Positions 1-5,989 of a stretch of DNA of 14,310 nt are shown here, in pieces. How positions within the stretch are numbered: position 1 is the first letter of the stretch; every line of letters begins with the position of its first letter. A model generated the notes under the pieces. The model saw only the letters and a list, made by a program, of their open reading frames with translations, did not search any database and was not told where the DNA came from. The DNA is taken from contig JBNJGC010000061.1 of NCBI GenBank assembly GCA_051747405.1, forward strand, positions 1-14,310, in the 5' to 3' direction. Source of the DNA: JAPHTQ01 sp051747405 (lineage in GTDB: Bacteria > Pseudomonadota > Gammaproteobacteria > Thiohalomonadales > Thiohalomonadaceae). Both the position numbers and the translations under genes were made by a program.

Positions 1-176
1 GCGGCCAGCTCATCGGCGATCTGCAGCCAGTCGTCCAGTTTCAGTGCATTGCGTTTGGAACAGACCACCTCGCCGAGGTAGACCGTATCCACCGGCCAGC
101 CGGCGGCCTCGCGGTAAAAATCGAAGAGCTGCTCGCGCGGCCAGAAATAGAGAATCGGTCCTAGAGATAATTTCAT
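1..176 (-). CDS. ubiV: UbiV, O2-independent ubiquinone biosynthesis protein (5' part only)
   Basis: Only the first 58 codons are present; the gene continues past the left edge. The N-terminus reads MKLSLGPILYFWPREQLFDF, followed by a WPVDTVYLGEVVCSKRN segment. This is the typical opening of the UbiV (YhbV) branch of the U32 peptidase-like family. In E. coli, UbiU and UbiV form an Fe-S heterodimer that hydroxylates ubiquinone precursors without O2, together with UbiT. The ATG at 176 is preceded by AAAGGG about 10 nt upstream. ubiU lies just upstream in the same direction, which supports the assignment. The 205-bp gap to ubiU is unusually long for this pair and is filled by an inverted-repeat element. 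The Fe-S cysteines lie outside the window and cannot be checked. Confidence 0.9.
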   Translation of the reverse strand, partial: MKLSLGPILYFWPREQLFDFYREAAGWPVDTVYLGEVVCSKRNALKLDDWLQIADELA

Positions 177-187
177 AGTCAAAACCC

Positions 188-374
188 TTTAACGCAGAGT
201 TCGCAGACGCCGCCATGGATGGCGGTGATAGACAATGTCAGGAACATATTGTCCAGGCGCGGAGCACGCAGAGTGGATAAATTTATTTGTACTTTCACCC
301 TTTTGACCCCGCGGTGAGTACAAAGCTTTTAGGCCTTTTGCGATCTCTGCGTCCTCTGCGCCCTCTGCGTTTAA
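188..374. repeat. CTCTGCG-type inverted-repeat element, copy 1
   Basis: The left end starts TTTAACGCAGAG (188-199) and the right end finishes with three CTCTGCG units and CTCTGCGTTTAA (345-374), giving inverted ends. A further CGCAGAG lies at 267-273. It fills the ubiU-ubiV spacer. Two other copies occur at 1406-1530 and 13073-13220. Short octamer-period palindromes of this kind, whose frames read like NAESAEAQR or LCVLCVSALSALN, are recalled as dispersed in many bacterial genomes. The left arm is interrupted by a second palindromic segment (204-259). Confidence 0.7.
204..259. repeat. Palindromic insert nested in repeat copy 1
   Basis: This segment contains a hairpin with a 7-bp stem and 2-nt loop, CCGCCAT-GG-ATGGCGG (210-225). 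A second hairpin follows, GACAAT (231-236) pairing with ATTGTC (248-253). It separates two CGCAGAG units of the left arm of copy 1 and has no equivalent in copies 2 and 3, so it looks like a secondary insertion. The exact boundaries are inferred. Confidence 0.5.
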
Positions 375-381
375 TAATGTT

Positions 382-1389
382 TTACTGCCACTGTCTGTCG
401 AGGGCACCCAGGGTGTGGGTGCTGCCTTCGGCGACTTTGTCGAGTTGCGCCACCCAGTCGCTGCGCGGTGTATACGCTGCCGGGTTGGCTTCGGCGGCGT
501 CGAGCGCCTGGCGCAGCACTTTGGTGACCTGGCCGACGTAGGCGGGGCTGCGCTGGCGCCCTTCGACTTTGATCGCCGAGATACCCGACTCAACCAGTTG
601 CGGCAGGATGTCGAGCACGGAGAGGGAGGTGGGTTCCTCAATGGCGTAGTCGAGCTTGCCGTTGACCAGGAAGCGGCCTTTGCAGATCACCGGGTAACCG
701 GCGCTTTCGTTCTCGCCGTAGCGGTCGATCAGCACTTCGCCCAGGCGCACGTTGCGTCCGCTCGGTGTCTCTTCCCAGCGCACCGATTTTGCCGGCGAAC
801 AGGCGCCGCAGGTGTTGGGCGATTCGCCGGTGACGTAGGAGGAGAGATAACAGCGCCCCTCCACCATGACGCAGAGCGAACCGAAGGCGAAGACCTCCAC
901 CTCCACGTCGGTGTCGGCGATTACGCGCTTGACCTGCGACAGCGAAAGCACCCGCGGCAGTACCACGCGCTGGATGTTGAACTGTTCGCGGTAGAAGTTG
1001 ATCGCATCGCCGCTGGTGGCGGAGCCTTGTACCGAAAGGTGCAGGCGAAGATCCGGATGATTCTTTGCCGCGTAGCGCATCAGGCCGGTGTCGGCGAGGA
1101 TCAACGCATCGATCCCGAGCTCCGCCGCCTTGTCCACCGCTGCGGTCCAGAGCGACCAGTTATGCGGTTGCGGATAGGTGTTGAGCGCCAGCAATACTTT
1201 GGCACCGCGACTGTGTGCATACTCAATGCCCTGACGCGCGGCACGATCATCGAAGTTGAGGCCGGGAAAATTACGCGCGTTGGTGGCGTCACGAAACCCC
1301 ATATAAACGGTATTCGCGCCGTTATCCACCGCCTGACGCAGCGCCGGAAAGCTCCCCGCCGGGCAAACCAGTTCGACTCTATTTTTCAT
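382..1389 (-). CDS. ubiU: UbiU, O2-independent ubiquinone biosynthesis protein (U32 family)
   Basis: This is a 335-residue member of the U32 peptidase-like family, close to E. coli UbiU (YhbU). It opens MKNRVELVCPAGSFPALRQA and carries the family block GRCYLSSYVTGESPNTCGAC. Four cysteines, C173, C180, C197 and C236, match the known E. coli [4Fe-4S] ligands (C169, C176, C193, C232) with a constant offset of four. An extra C194 makes a CGAC pair. UbiU works with UbiV as a cytoplasmic heterodimer that hydroxylates ubiquinone precursors without O2, so the cell can make ubiquinone anaerobically, for example during denitrification. The ATG at 1389 has GGGGGT 6-11 nt upstream. Both flanking spacers hold CTCTGCG-type repeats. 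It is probably co-transcribed with ubiV and the upstream radical SAM genes. Confidence 0.93.
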   Translation of the reverse strand: MKNRVELVCPAGSFPALRQAVDNGANTVYMGFRDATNARNFPGLNFDDRAARQGIEYAHSRGAKVLLALNTYPQPHNWSLWTAAVDKAAELGIDALILADTGLMRYAAKNHPDLRLHLSVQGSATSGDAINFYREQFNIQRVVLPRVLSLSQVKRVIADTDVEVEVFAFGSLCVMVEGRCYLSSYVTGESPNTCGACSPAKSVRWEETPSGRNVRLGEVLIDRYGENESAGYPVICKGRFLVNGKLDYAIEEPTSLSVLDILPQLVESGISAIKVEGRQRSPAYVGQVTKVLRQALDAAEANPAAYTPRSDWVAQLDKVAEGSTHTLGALDRQWQ

Positions 1390-1405
1390 ATCAACCCCCA
1401 GAACC

Positions 1406-1530
1406 TTTAACGCAGAGATCGCAGAGACGCAGAGTGCGCAAAGGTTGTTATTTGTTAAAACGTGCCGGCCACTCCTACATCAACATTTCACACCTCTGCG
1501 TGCTTTGCGCCTCTGCGCTCTTTGCGTTTA
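1406..1530. repeat. CTCTGCG-type inverted-repeat element, copy 2
   Basis: The left arm (1406-1444) has three CGCAGAG units, starting TTTAACGCAGAG. The right arm (1491-1530) is its imperfect inverse, with CTCTGCG or CTTTGCG units. Aligned by eye, roughly 30 of 38 arm positions match, and the core of about 46 bp is unrelated. It lies between ubiU and the YhcC-type gene. Its right arm is translated as the last 18 codons of that gene. Confidence 0.72.
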
Positions 1531-2449
1531 GGCCTTTTGTTTGAAAGCCCTGGTATGTACCGCGACGGGCAAGCTCGTGTTCGATGGCGTTGAGCACGCG
1601 CCATTTCCAGCTGCACCAGCCGGGGGCGAGTAGGATCTTCTCCTCTGCTGTGCCGGTGAGTCGGTGGTAGACCACCTCTTGCAGGGTGCGCTCGACCATG
1701 TCCGCCACGGTTTGGATATATTCCTGAAAGTGCCACGGTAGATATTCGCCCCGGCGCCACTGGTTGGCCAGCATGGTGCCCTTTACTACGTGCAGCGGAT
1801 GGAGTTTGAGCCCTTCGGCGCCAAGCTCCAGCACCCGCTCCAACGAGATGAGGTTGTGCGCGCGCTCCTCGCCGGGCAGGCCGATGATCAGGTGGGTACA
1901 GACCGGCAGGCCACGCTCGCGGGCGGCGACGACCGCCTCGCGGTAGTCGGCGAAACCGTGGCCGCGGTTGACCTTCTCCAGGGTATGGTCAAAGGCGGAC
2001 TGGAGCCCCAGCTCCAGCCACACCTCGTAGCCCTGGTCACGGTAGGCGGCGAGCAGGTCGAGCACCTTCGGCGGCACGCAGTCGGGGCGGGTGCCGATGG
2101 AGAGGCCGATCACGTCCGGCTCGGCCAGGGCGGCGTCGTAGCGCGCCTTGAGCACCGCCGGGTCGTCGTAGGTGTTGGTGTAGGCCTGGAAGTAGGCGAG
2201 GAATTTTTTCGCCCCGGTGCGTTTGGCCAGCACGCGACGGCCCGCGGCGATCTGCTCGAGGACGTCGGGCTCCCTGCGCCCGTTTGGACTAAAGGAGTTG
2301 TTGTTGCAGAAGGTGCAGCCACCGCGCCCCTTCTCGCCGTCGCGGTTGGGGCAGGTGAAGCCGGCATCGATGGCGAGTTTGTGCACCCGCTCGCCATATT
2401 GCCTCAGCAGGTGTTGGCCGAAGGTGTTGATGTAGTCACTCAGTGCCAT
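1475..2449 (-). CDS. yhcC: YhcC-type radical SAM protein (TIGR01212 family) with repeat-encoded tail
   Basis: A 324-residue radical SAM protein of the YhcC/TIGR01212 family. It opens with a YINTFGQHLLRQYGERVHKL block and carries the CPNRDG...GGCTFC cluster motif. The SAM-binding cysteines are C33, C45 and C48, in the widened spacing (C-x11-C-x2-C) typical of this family rather than the classical Cx3Cx2C. Later blocks include SIGTRPDC, ELGLQSAFDHTLEKVNRGH and THLIIGLPGE. The biochemical function of YhcC is not established. The ATG at 2449 starts 3 nt after the stop of the upstream radical SAM gene, indicating one transcript. Oddity: residues 307-324 (LNAKSAEAQSTQRCEMLM) are encoded by the right arm of repeat copy 2, so the native C-terminus seems to have been replaced or extended by the repeat. 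Confidence 0.9.
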   Translation of the reverse strand: MALSDYINTFGQHLLRQYGERVHKLAIDAGFTCPNRDGEKGRGGCTFCNNNSFSPNGRREPDVLEQIAAGRRVLAKRTGAKKFLAYFQAYTNTYDDPAVLKARYDAALAEPDVIGLSIGTRPDCVPPKVLDLLAAYRDQGYEVWLELGLQSAFDHTLEKVNRGHGFADYREAVVAARERGLPVCTHLIIGLPGEERAHNLISLERVLELGAEGLKLHPLHVVKGTMLANQWRRGEYLPWHFQEYIQTVADMVERTLQEVVYHRLTGTAEEKILLAPGWCSWKWRVLNAIEHELARRGTYQGFQTKGLNAKSAEAQSTQRCEMLM

Positions 2450-2452
2450 CGA

Positions 2453-3082
2453 TTAACCGACGATATCCAGCACCCGGCGGCGGAAGCCGACACCGATGGA
2501 CTGGGCGATCTTCTCGCAGGCGTCGATATCGACCCCCTCCAGGCCGTCGATAGCGGTCAGACTCACCGCCATGCCCTGTTCATGGGCCAGGCGGGCGAAA
2601 TCGAGCATCGCCGCAAACGCTCCCTCCTCCTTGGGGCGGGTGTGGCGGATGTAGGTCTCCTCATCCTGGGCGTTCATGGAGATGGAGAGGGTATCGACCA
2701 CCTCGGCCATCTCCGGCGTCACATCCCGCCCTTGGCGCAGGTTGGCCAGCCCGTCGGTATTGACGCGAATACGCGCCCCCTGCTTTTTTAGCTCACGGGC
2801 GATGGCCAGCAGCGCATCGAGCCGAACTGTCGGCTCACCCAGACCGCAAAAGACGATCTCCTTATATTGGGCGGGGTCACCCACCGCCTCCAGCACCTCC
2901 TCCGCCGTGGGCTCACGGTGCAGGCGCAGATCGTAGCTCTGTACCTCCCAACTGCGGTTGTATTTGGGGCAGAAGGCACAACGTAGAGTACATTGGCTGG
3001 TGATATTGAGATAGCAGTTGCCGTGCAGGGGGTATGCTATGATCGATCTGAACTCCTCGTCCGGCGTCGCTGCAGACTGCAT
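2453..3082 (-). CDS. Radical SAM protein, TatD-linked type
   Basis: A 209-residue radical SAM enzyme. The cluster motif is C31-x3-C35-x2-C38 within NITSQCTLRCAFCPKY, followed by a glycine-rich SAM-binding segment FCGLGEPT (78-85). The small size and the IAYPLHGNCYLNIT opening fit the group often found beside TatD nucleases (TIGR04038-like). No TatD gene is visible here and the substrate is unknown. I chose the ATG at 3082, which has GAGGG about 8 nt upstream. The frame stays open to a TTG at 3151, but those extra residues overlap the divergent promoter region and do not look like the family. The next gene starts 3 nt after this stop, so the two radical SAM genes are translationally linked. 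This is the first gene of the group leading into ubiU-ubiV. Confidence 0.8.
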   Translation of the reverse strand: MQSAATPDEEFRSIIAYPLHGNCYLNITSQCTLRCAFCPKYNRSWEVQSYDLRLHREPTAEEVLEAVGDPAQYKEIVFCGLGEPTVRLDALLAIARELKKQGARIRVNTDGLANLRQGRDVTPEMAEVVDTLSISMNAQDEETYIRHTRPKEEGAFAAMLDFARLAHEQGMAVSLTAIDGLEGVDIDACEKIAQSIGVGFRRRVLDIVG

Positions 3083-3208
3083 GGATTTAGCCCTCGATTG
3101 CTGGTAAGTGTGGTTCCCGAAGATTGCTGCCGCCACGGCGATGCAGATCAATTCCCGGCGTTACTGTATGATACGCTCTTTTGTGCGCAATAAACCCGTA
3201 GGTGTTGC
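3083..3208. promoter_or_regulatory. Divergent promoter region with FNR-like half-matched box
   Basis: This 126-bp gap separates divergent genes. On the plus strand a -10-like TATGAT lies at 3167-3172 with TG immediately before it, and AGGTG at 3200-3204 serves as ribosome binding site for the gene at 3209. No convincing -35 was found. On the minus strand, 3151-3138 reads TTGATCTGCATCGC, matching 8 of 10 defined positions of the FNR/Dnr consensus TTGAT-N4-ATCAA. It lies 56-69 nt upstream of the radical SAM start. No good minus-strand -10 was found at the expected distance, so the FNR-type assignment is weak. Confidence 0.35.
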
Positions 3209-4372
3209 ATGATCCAAACCCCATTTCCTTTACTCAAGCTCCGAGATCGCGAGTTGCTGCCCATCATACAGGGAGGTATGGGGGTGGGAGTCTCTGCCCA
3301 CAAGCTCGCCGGCACCGTAGCCCGCGAAGGCGCCGTGGGCACCATTGCCAGCATCGACCTGCGCGTGCACCACCCGGACCTGATGGAGCGTACCCGCCGG
3401 GTCAAGGATCGCAAGATCATCGATGACGCCAATCTCGAGGCGCTGGACCGCGAAATCAAGGCGGCGCGCGAGATCGCCGGCCCCGACGGCTACCTGGCGG
3501 TCAACGTCATGCGCGCGGTGGACCGCTATCCGGACCTGGTCAAACAGGCCTGCGAGAGCGGTGCCAACGCCATCATCATGGGCGCAGGCCTGCCCTTCGA
3601 GCTACCGGAGCTGACCAAGGACTATCCCGATGTGCACCTCATCCCGATCCTCTCCGAGGAGCGCGGTGTGCGCGCCGTGCTCAAGCGCTGGATGCGCAAG
3701 GGCCGCCTACCCGAGGCGATCGTGCTGGAGCATCCGCGCTACGCCGGCGGCCACCTGGGCGCGCCCAAGCCCGAGGATATCGACAACCCGCGCTTCGACT
3801 TCAAGCGGGTGCTGGCCGAGATCCCCAAGGTCTTCGACCAGCTCAAGATCGACCCCATCCCGCTGCTGCCCGCCGGCGGCGTCAACTCCTTTACCAAGAT
3901 CAAGGAGCTTTTGAGCTATGGTGCCAGCGGTGTGCAGATCGGCACCCCCTTCGCCGTCACCGATGAGGGCGACGCCCACCCCACCTTCAAGAAGGTGCTG
4001 CTGGAGGCCAAGCCGGAGGACGTGGTCACCTTCATGAGCACCGCCGGTCTGCCGGCCCGTGCCGTACTCACCCCCTGGCTGAAAAAGTACCTGCAGCGTG
4101 AGGAGCGGGTCCGCTCCCGCGCCACCCCGGAGAAGGGCAAGTGCGCGGTCTGGTTCGAGTGCCTGACCCACTGCGGGCTCAAGGATGGCGACCCGGAGTC
4201 GGGGCAGTTCTGCATCGACACCCAGCTGGAGGCGGCGGTAATGGGCAATCTGGAGAAGGGGCTGTTCTTCCGCGGCTCGGAGCCCCTGCCCTTCGGCGAC
4301 CAGCTGCGCTCGGTACACGACCTCCTGGCCTATCTGCTGACCGGTAACGACCCCAAGGGCGCTACCCGCTGA
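3209..4372 (+). CDS. Nitronate monooxygenase-family flavoprotein with C-terminal cysteine cluster
   Basis: A 387-residue TIM-barrel flavoprotein of the nitronate monooxygenase / 2-nitropropane dioxygenase family, related to FabK-type enoyl reductases. The IIQGGMGVGVSAHKLAG motif (19-35) and the PAGGV motif (221-225) mark the FMN-binding barrel. RYAGGHLG (177-184) carries the family's catalytic histidine, here H182. Known members oxidise alkyl nitronates to carbonyl compounds and nitrite, but the substrate here is unproven. After the barrel a C-terminal segment of about 80 residues contains C312, C318, C322 and C335, spaced like a metal or Fe-S site. The start ATG at 3209 has AGGTG 5 nt upstream. 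It is the only plus-strand gene of the window and stands alone, convergent with the HDOD gene. Confidence 0.85.
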   Translation: MIQTPFPLLKLRDRELLPIIQGGMGVGVSAHKLAGTVAREGAVGTIASIDLRVHHPDLMERTRRVKDRKIIDDANLEALDREIKAAREIAGPDGYLAVNVMRAVDRYPDLVKQACESGANAIIMGAGLPFELPELTKDYPDVHLIPILSEERGVRAVLKRWMRKGRLPEAIVLEHPRYAGGHLGAPKPEDIDNPRFDFKRVLAEIPKVFDQLKIDPIPLLPAGGVNSFTKIKELLSYGASGVQIGTPFAVTDEGDAHPTFKKVLLEAKPEDVVTFMSTAGLPARAVLTPWLKKYLQREERVRSRATPEKGKCAVWFECLTHCGLKDGDPESGQFCIDTQLEAAVMGNLEKGLFFRGSEPLPFGDQLRSVHDLLAYLLTGNDPKGATR

Positions 4373-4376
4373 TCAC

Positions 4377-4440
4377 TGGAGTCCACCTCTCGAGGTGGCT
4401 CACCCCGCTACCGCGATGACAGCTCAAGAGCTGTACTCCA
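4377..4440. repeat. Cloverleaf-like palindrome between convergent genes; possible bidirectional terminator
   Basis: An outer 6-bp stem, TGGAGT (4377-4382) with ACTCCA (4435-4440), encloses two perfect hairpins, each with a 7-bp stem and 2-nt loop: CCACCTC-TC-GAGGTGG (4383-4398) and ACAGCTC-AA-GAGCTGT (4419-4434). They abut the outer stem exactly and leave a 20-nt middle segment. It starts 5 nt after one stop codon and ends 10 nt before the other. There is no T-tract, so an ordinary intrinsic terminator is unlikely; a REP-like repeat is an alternative. Confidence 0.6.
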
Positions 4441-4449
4441 AGTAAGCGC

Positions 4450-5886
4450 TTACTGCTGACGCGGCTGGCTGAGCATCCGCAGCCCCAACGCCGCCTGCTC
4501 GCAGAAGTGTTTGAAGCCGATAAAGCTCTGCTCATCCAGCTGATGCCGACTCTGTGAGCGGTCGGCATAGAACAGCCCTCGCGGCGTACCGCCCACACTG
4601 ACCGGCATGAGAAAGAACTCGCGCTGCCCCAGGTAGCGGCGCAGGCTGCCCGGCAACTCCCCCACATCGCTGCCACCGTGGACCCAGCGCGCCTGGCCCT
4701 GCTCCAGGACATCGGTAAAGATATTGCGCTTGCGCCCGCCCGGCTCCACCAGGTAGGCCCCGTCCAGGGCTTCACGATCGCTGCCGAGGGCGTACTTAAC
4801 GGTCAGGGCGTTGCTGGTGGGTGAGAGCAGCGCAAACCAGGCCCGGTCCATTCCCAGACCGCGGTAGATCCCCTCCAACACCATACTGACCATGGCGCTC
4901 ACATCGACCCGCTCGTTGAGCATGGCCGAGAGTTCCCGCAGGATACTTAGCTGCAGCTCGTAGTCGGGCTGGTCGGTACTCGGCTCCGGCGCCGCCTCCT
5001 GCAACTCCCGCTCCCGTGGTGGCTGGGGGATCAACCGTCCGGCGGCCACGGCGCCGCAGTCGTTGGCGGTCTGGCGCGCCACCTGGGCGTTGTCCTCCAG
5101 CAGCTCCAGGGTCTGACCGGCAGGCCGCCCTATCAGTGCTGCGATATCCCGGGCGATGTACAGTACCGCCTCCCCCTTCCACGACTGCTCGGTCTGCATC
5201 ACCAAGCGCCAGGCCAGGTCGAGAATACGGGCGCGCCGGCTGTGCTCCAGATTGCCACGCAGCGCGATCTCCAGCAGCTTGCTCAAGTGCCACTCGCGGT
5301 TGAGCGCCACGGTCAGCTCACTGAGGCTGAAGCCCAACACCCGCTTTTCGGTGACGCGCTCGCTCTCCACTGCCAGCTCCAACTCGGCGTCGAGCGGCTC
5401 ATCCATGCCGTAGGGGAAACACCAGAAGACCATATTGCCCAGCCGGTAGAGCAGTGTGGCGATGAAGATCTCCTCCGGCGACTCATCGCCGCACTCCACG
5501 GCGATCACCTTGGCCTGCACCGCCGCGTGGATGGCGCGGGCCAGCTCCCGCGTGACCCGATCTTGGGACTTGCCCTGTAGCAGGTTGTCGACCATGGCGA
5601 TGGAGAGGGTCATGCTGCGGATGGGGTCGAAGCCCAGTCTGACCACGGCGCGGCTGACAGTGGTAATGCGCTGGCCCACGGGGTTGTAGAAGACGCTGTT
5701 GGCCATGCGCAACACTCGGGCGGTCATCGCGCTGTCCTGCAGGATAACCTGCGCGAACTCGCTCACCGAGGTGGTGGGGTTCTCGGCGATCTCAGCGAGC
5801 TTCTGCGCGGTGTGGGCGAAGATGGGCATCTCCTGCTCGTTGAGAAGCTCCACCCACTGGGCGAGGTTTTGTGGTGTCTGGGGCAT
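4450..5886 (-). CDS. HDOD-GAF domain signalling protein
   Basis: A 478-residue soluble protein. Residues about 15-215 form an HDOD domain, seen in MPIFAHTAQKLAEIAENPTTSVSEF, the VILQDSAMTARVLRMANS block and ITTVSRAVVRLGFDPIRS. HDOD lacks the catalytic HD residues and usually serves as a signalling or scaffolding module. A Pro/Glu-rich linker (about 305-325) leads to a GAF-type domain (about 330-475) with GIYRGLGMDRAWFALL and a VGGTPRGLFYADRS segment. The ligand is unknown. The ATG at 5886 fits the start of HDOD homology but has no Shine-Dalgarno sequence: the preceding 79 nt are a heptamer tract. The frame stays open through the tract to a TTG at 5997 that overlaps the end of the upstream membrane-protein gene. 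It is the last gene of the hemerythrin operon, so the GAF domain could sense a redox or NO-related signal. That is inference. Confidence 0.85.
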   Translation of the reverse strand: MPQTPQNLAQWVELLNEQEMPIFAHTAQKLAEIAENPTTSVSEFAQVILQDSAMTARVLRMANSVFYNPVGQRITTVSRAVVRLGFDPIRSMTLSIAMVDNLLQGKSQDRVTRELARAIHAAVQAKVIAVECGDESPEEIFIATLLYRLGNMVFWCFPYGMDEPLDAELELAVESERVTEKRVLGFSLSELTVALNREWHLSKLLEIALRGNLEHSRRARILDLAWRLVMQTEQSWKGEAVLYIARDIAALIGRPAGQTLELLEDNAQVARQTANDCGAVAAGRLIPQPPRERELQEAAPEPSTDQPDYELQLSILRELSAMLNERVDVSAMVSMVLEGIYRGLGMDRAWFALLSPTSNALTVKYALGSDREALDGAYLVEPGGRKRNIFTDVLEQGQARWVHGGSDVGELPGSLRRYLGQREFFLMPVSVGGTPRGLFYADRSQSRHQLDEQSFIGFKHFCEQAALGLRMLSQPRQQ

Positions 5887-5965
5887 GGTTGGTTGCTGGT
5901 TGCTGGTTGCTGGTTGCTGGTTGCTGGTTGCTGGTTGCTGGTTGCTGGTTGCTGGTTGCTGGTTG
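5887..5965. repeat. Heptamer tandem repeat (GGTTGCT)10 abutting the HDOD start codon
   Basis: Ten perfect copies of GGTTGCT run from 5891 to 5960. They are preceded by GGTT (5887-5890) and followed by a partial GGTTG (5961-5965). On the coding strand the unit is AGCAACC, which has no stop in any frame and reads as the heptapeptide SNQQPAT. The tract occupies all of the -1 to -79 region of the HDOD gene, so no normal ribosome binding site exists there. The unit length is not a multiple of three, so gain or loss of a copy would change which upstream frame joins the HDOD frame. Perfect conservation of all units suggests recent expansion. Confidence 0.95.
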
Positions 5966-5989
5966 TGCAGTACACCACCACAGAGACTT

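Noticed and set aside
189..641. Minus-strand frame of 150 codons over repeat copy 1 and the ubiU 3' end
   Set aside because: It is an out-of-frame reading of ubiU continued into repeat DNA.
415..1410. Long plus-strand open frames opposite ubiU, the YhcC-type gene, cbbO and cbbQ
   Set aside because: They are antisense shadows of strongly coding minus-strand genes in GC-rich DNA, with His/Arg/Ala-rich translations and no recognisable domain.
3083..3151. Upstream TTG start for the TatD-linked-type radical SAM protein
   Set aside because: The added residues are unlike the family and the ATG at 3082 has a reasonable ribosome binding site.
5887..5965. CRISPR array
   Set aside because: Units are 7 bp, contiguous and without spacers, and no cas gene is present.
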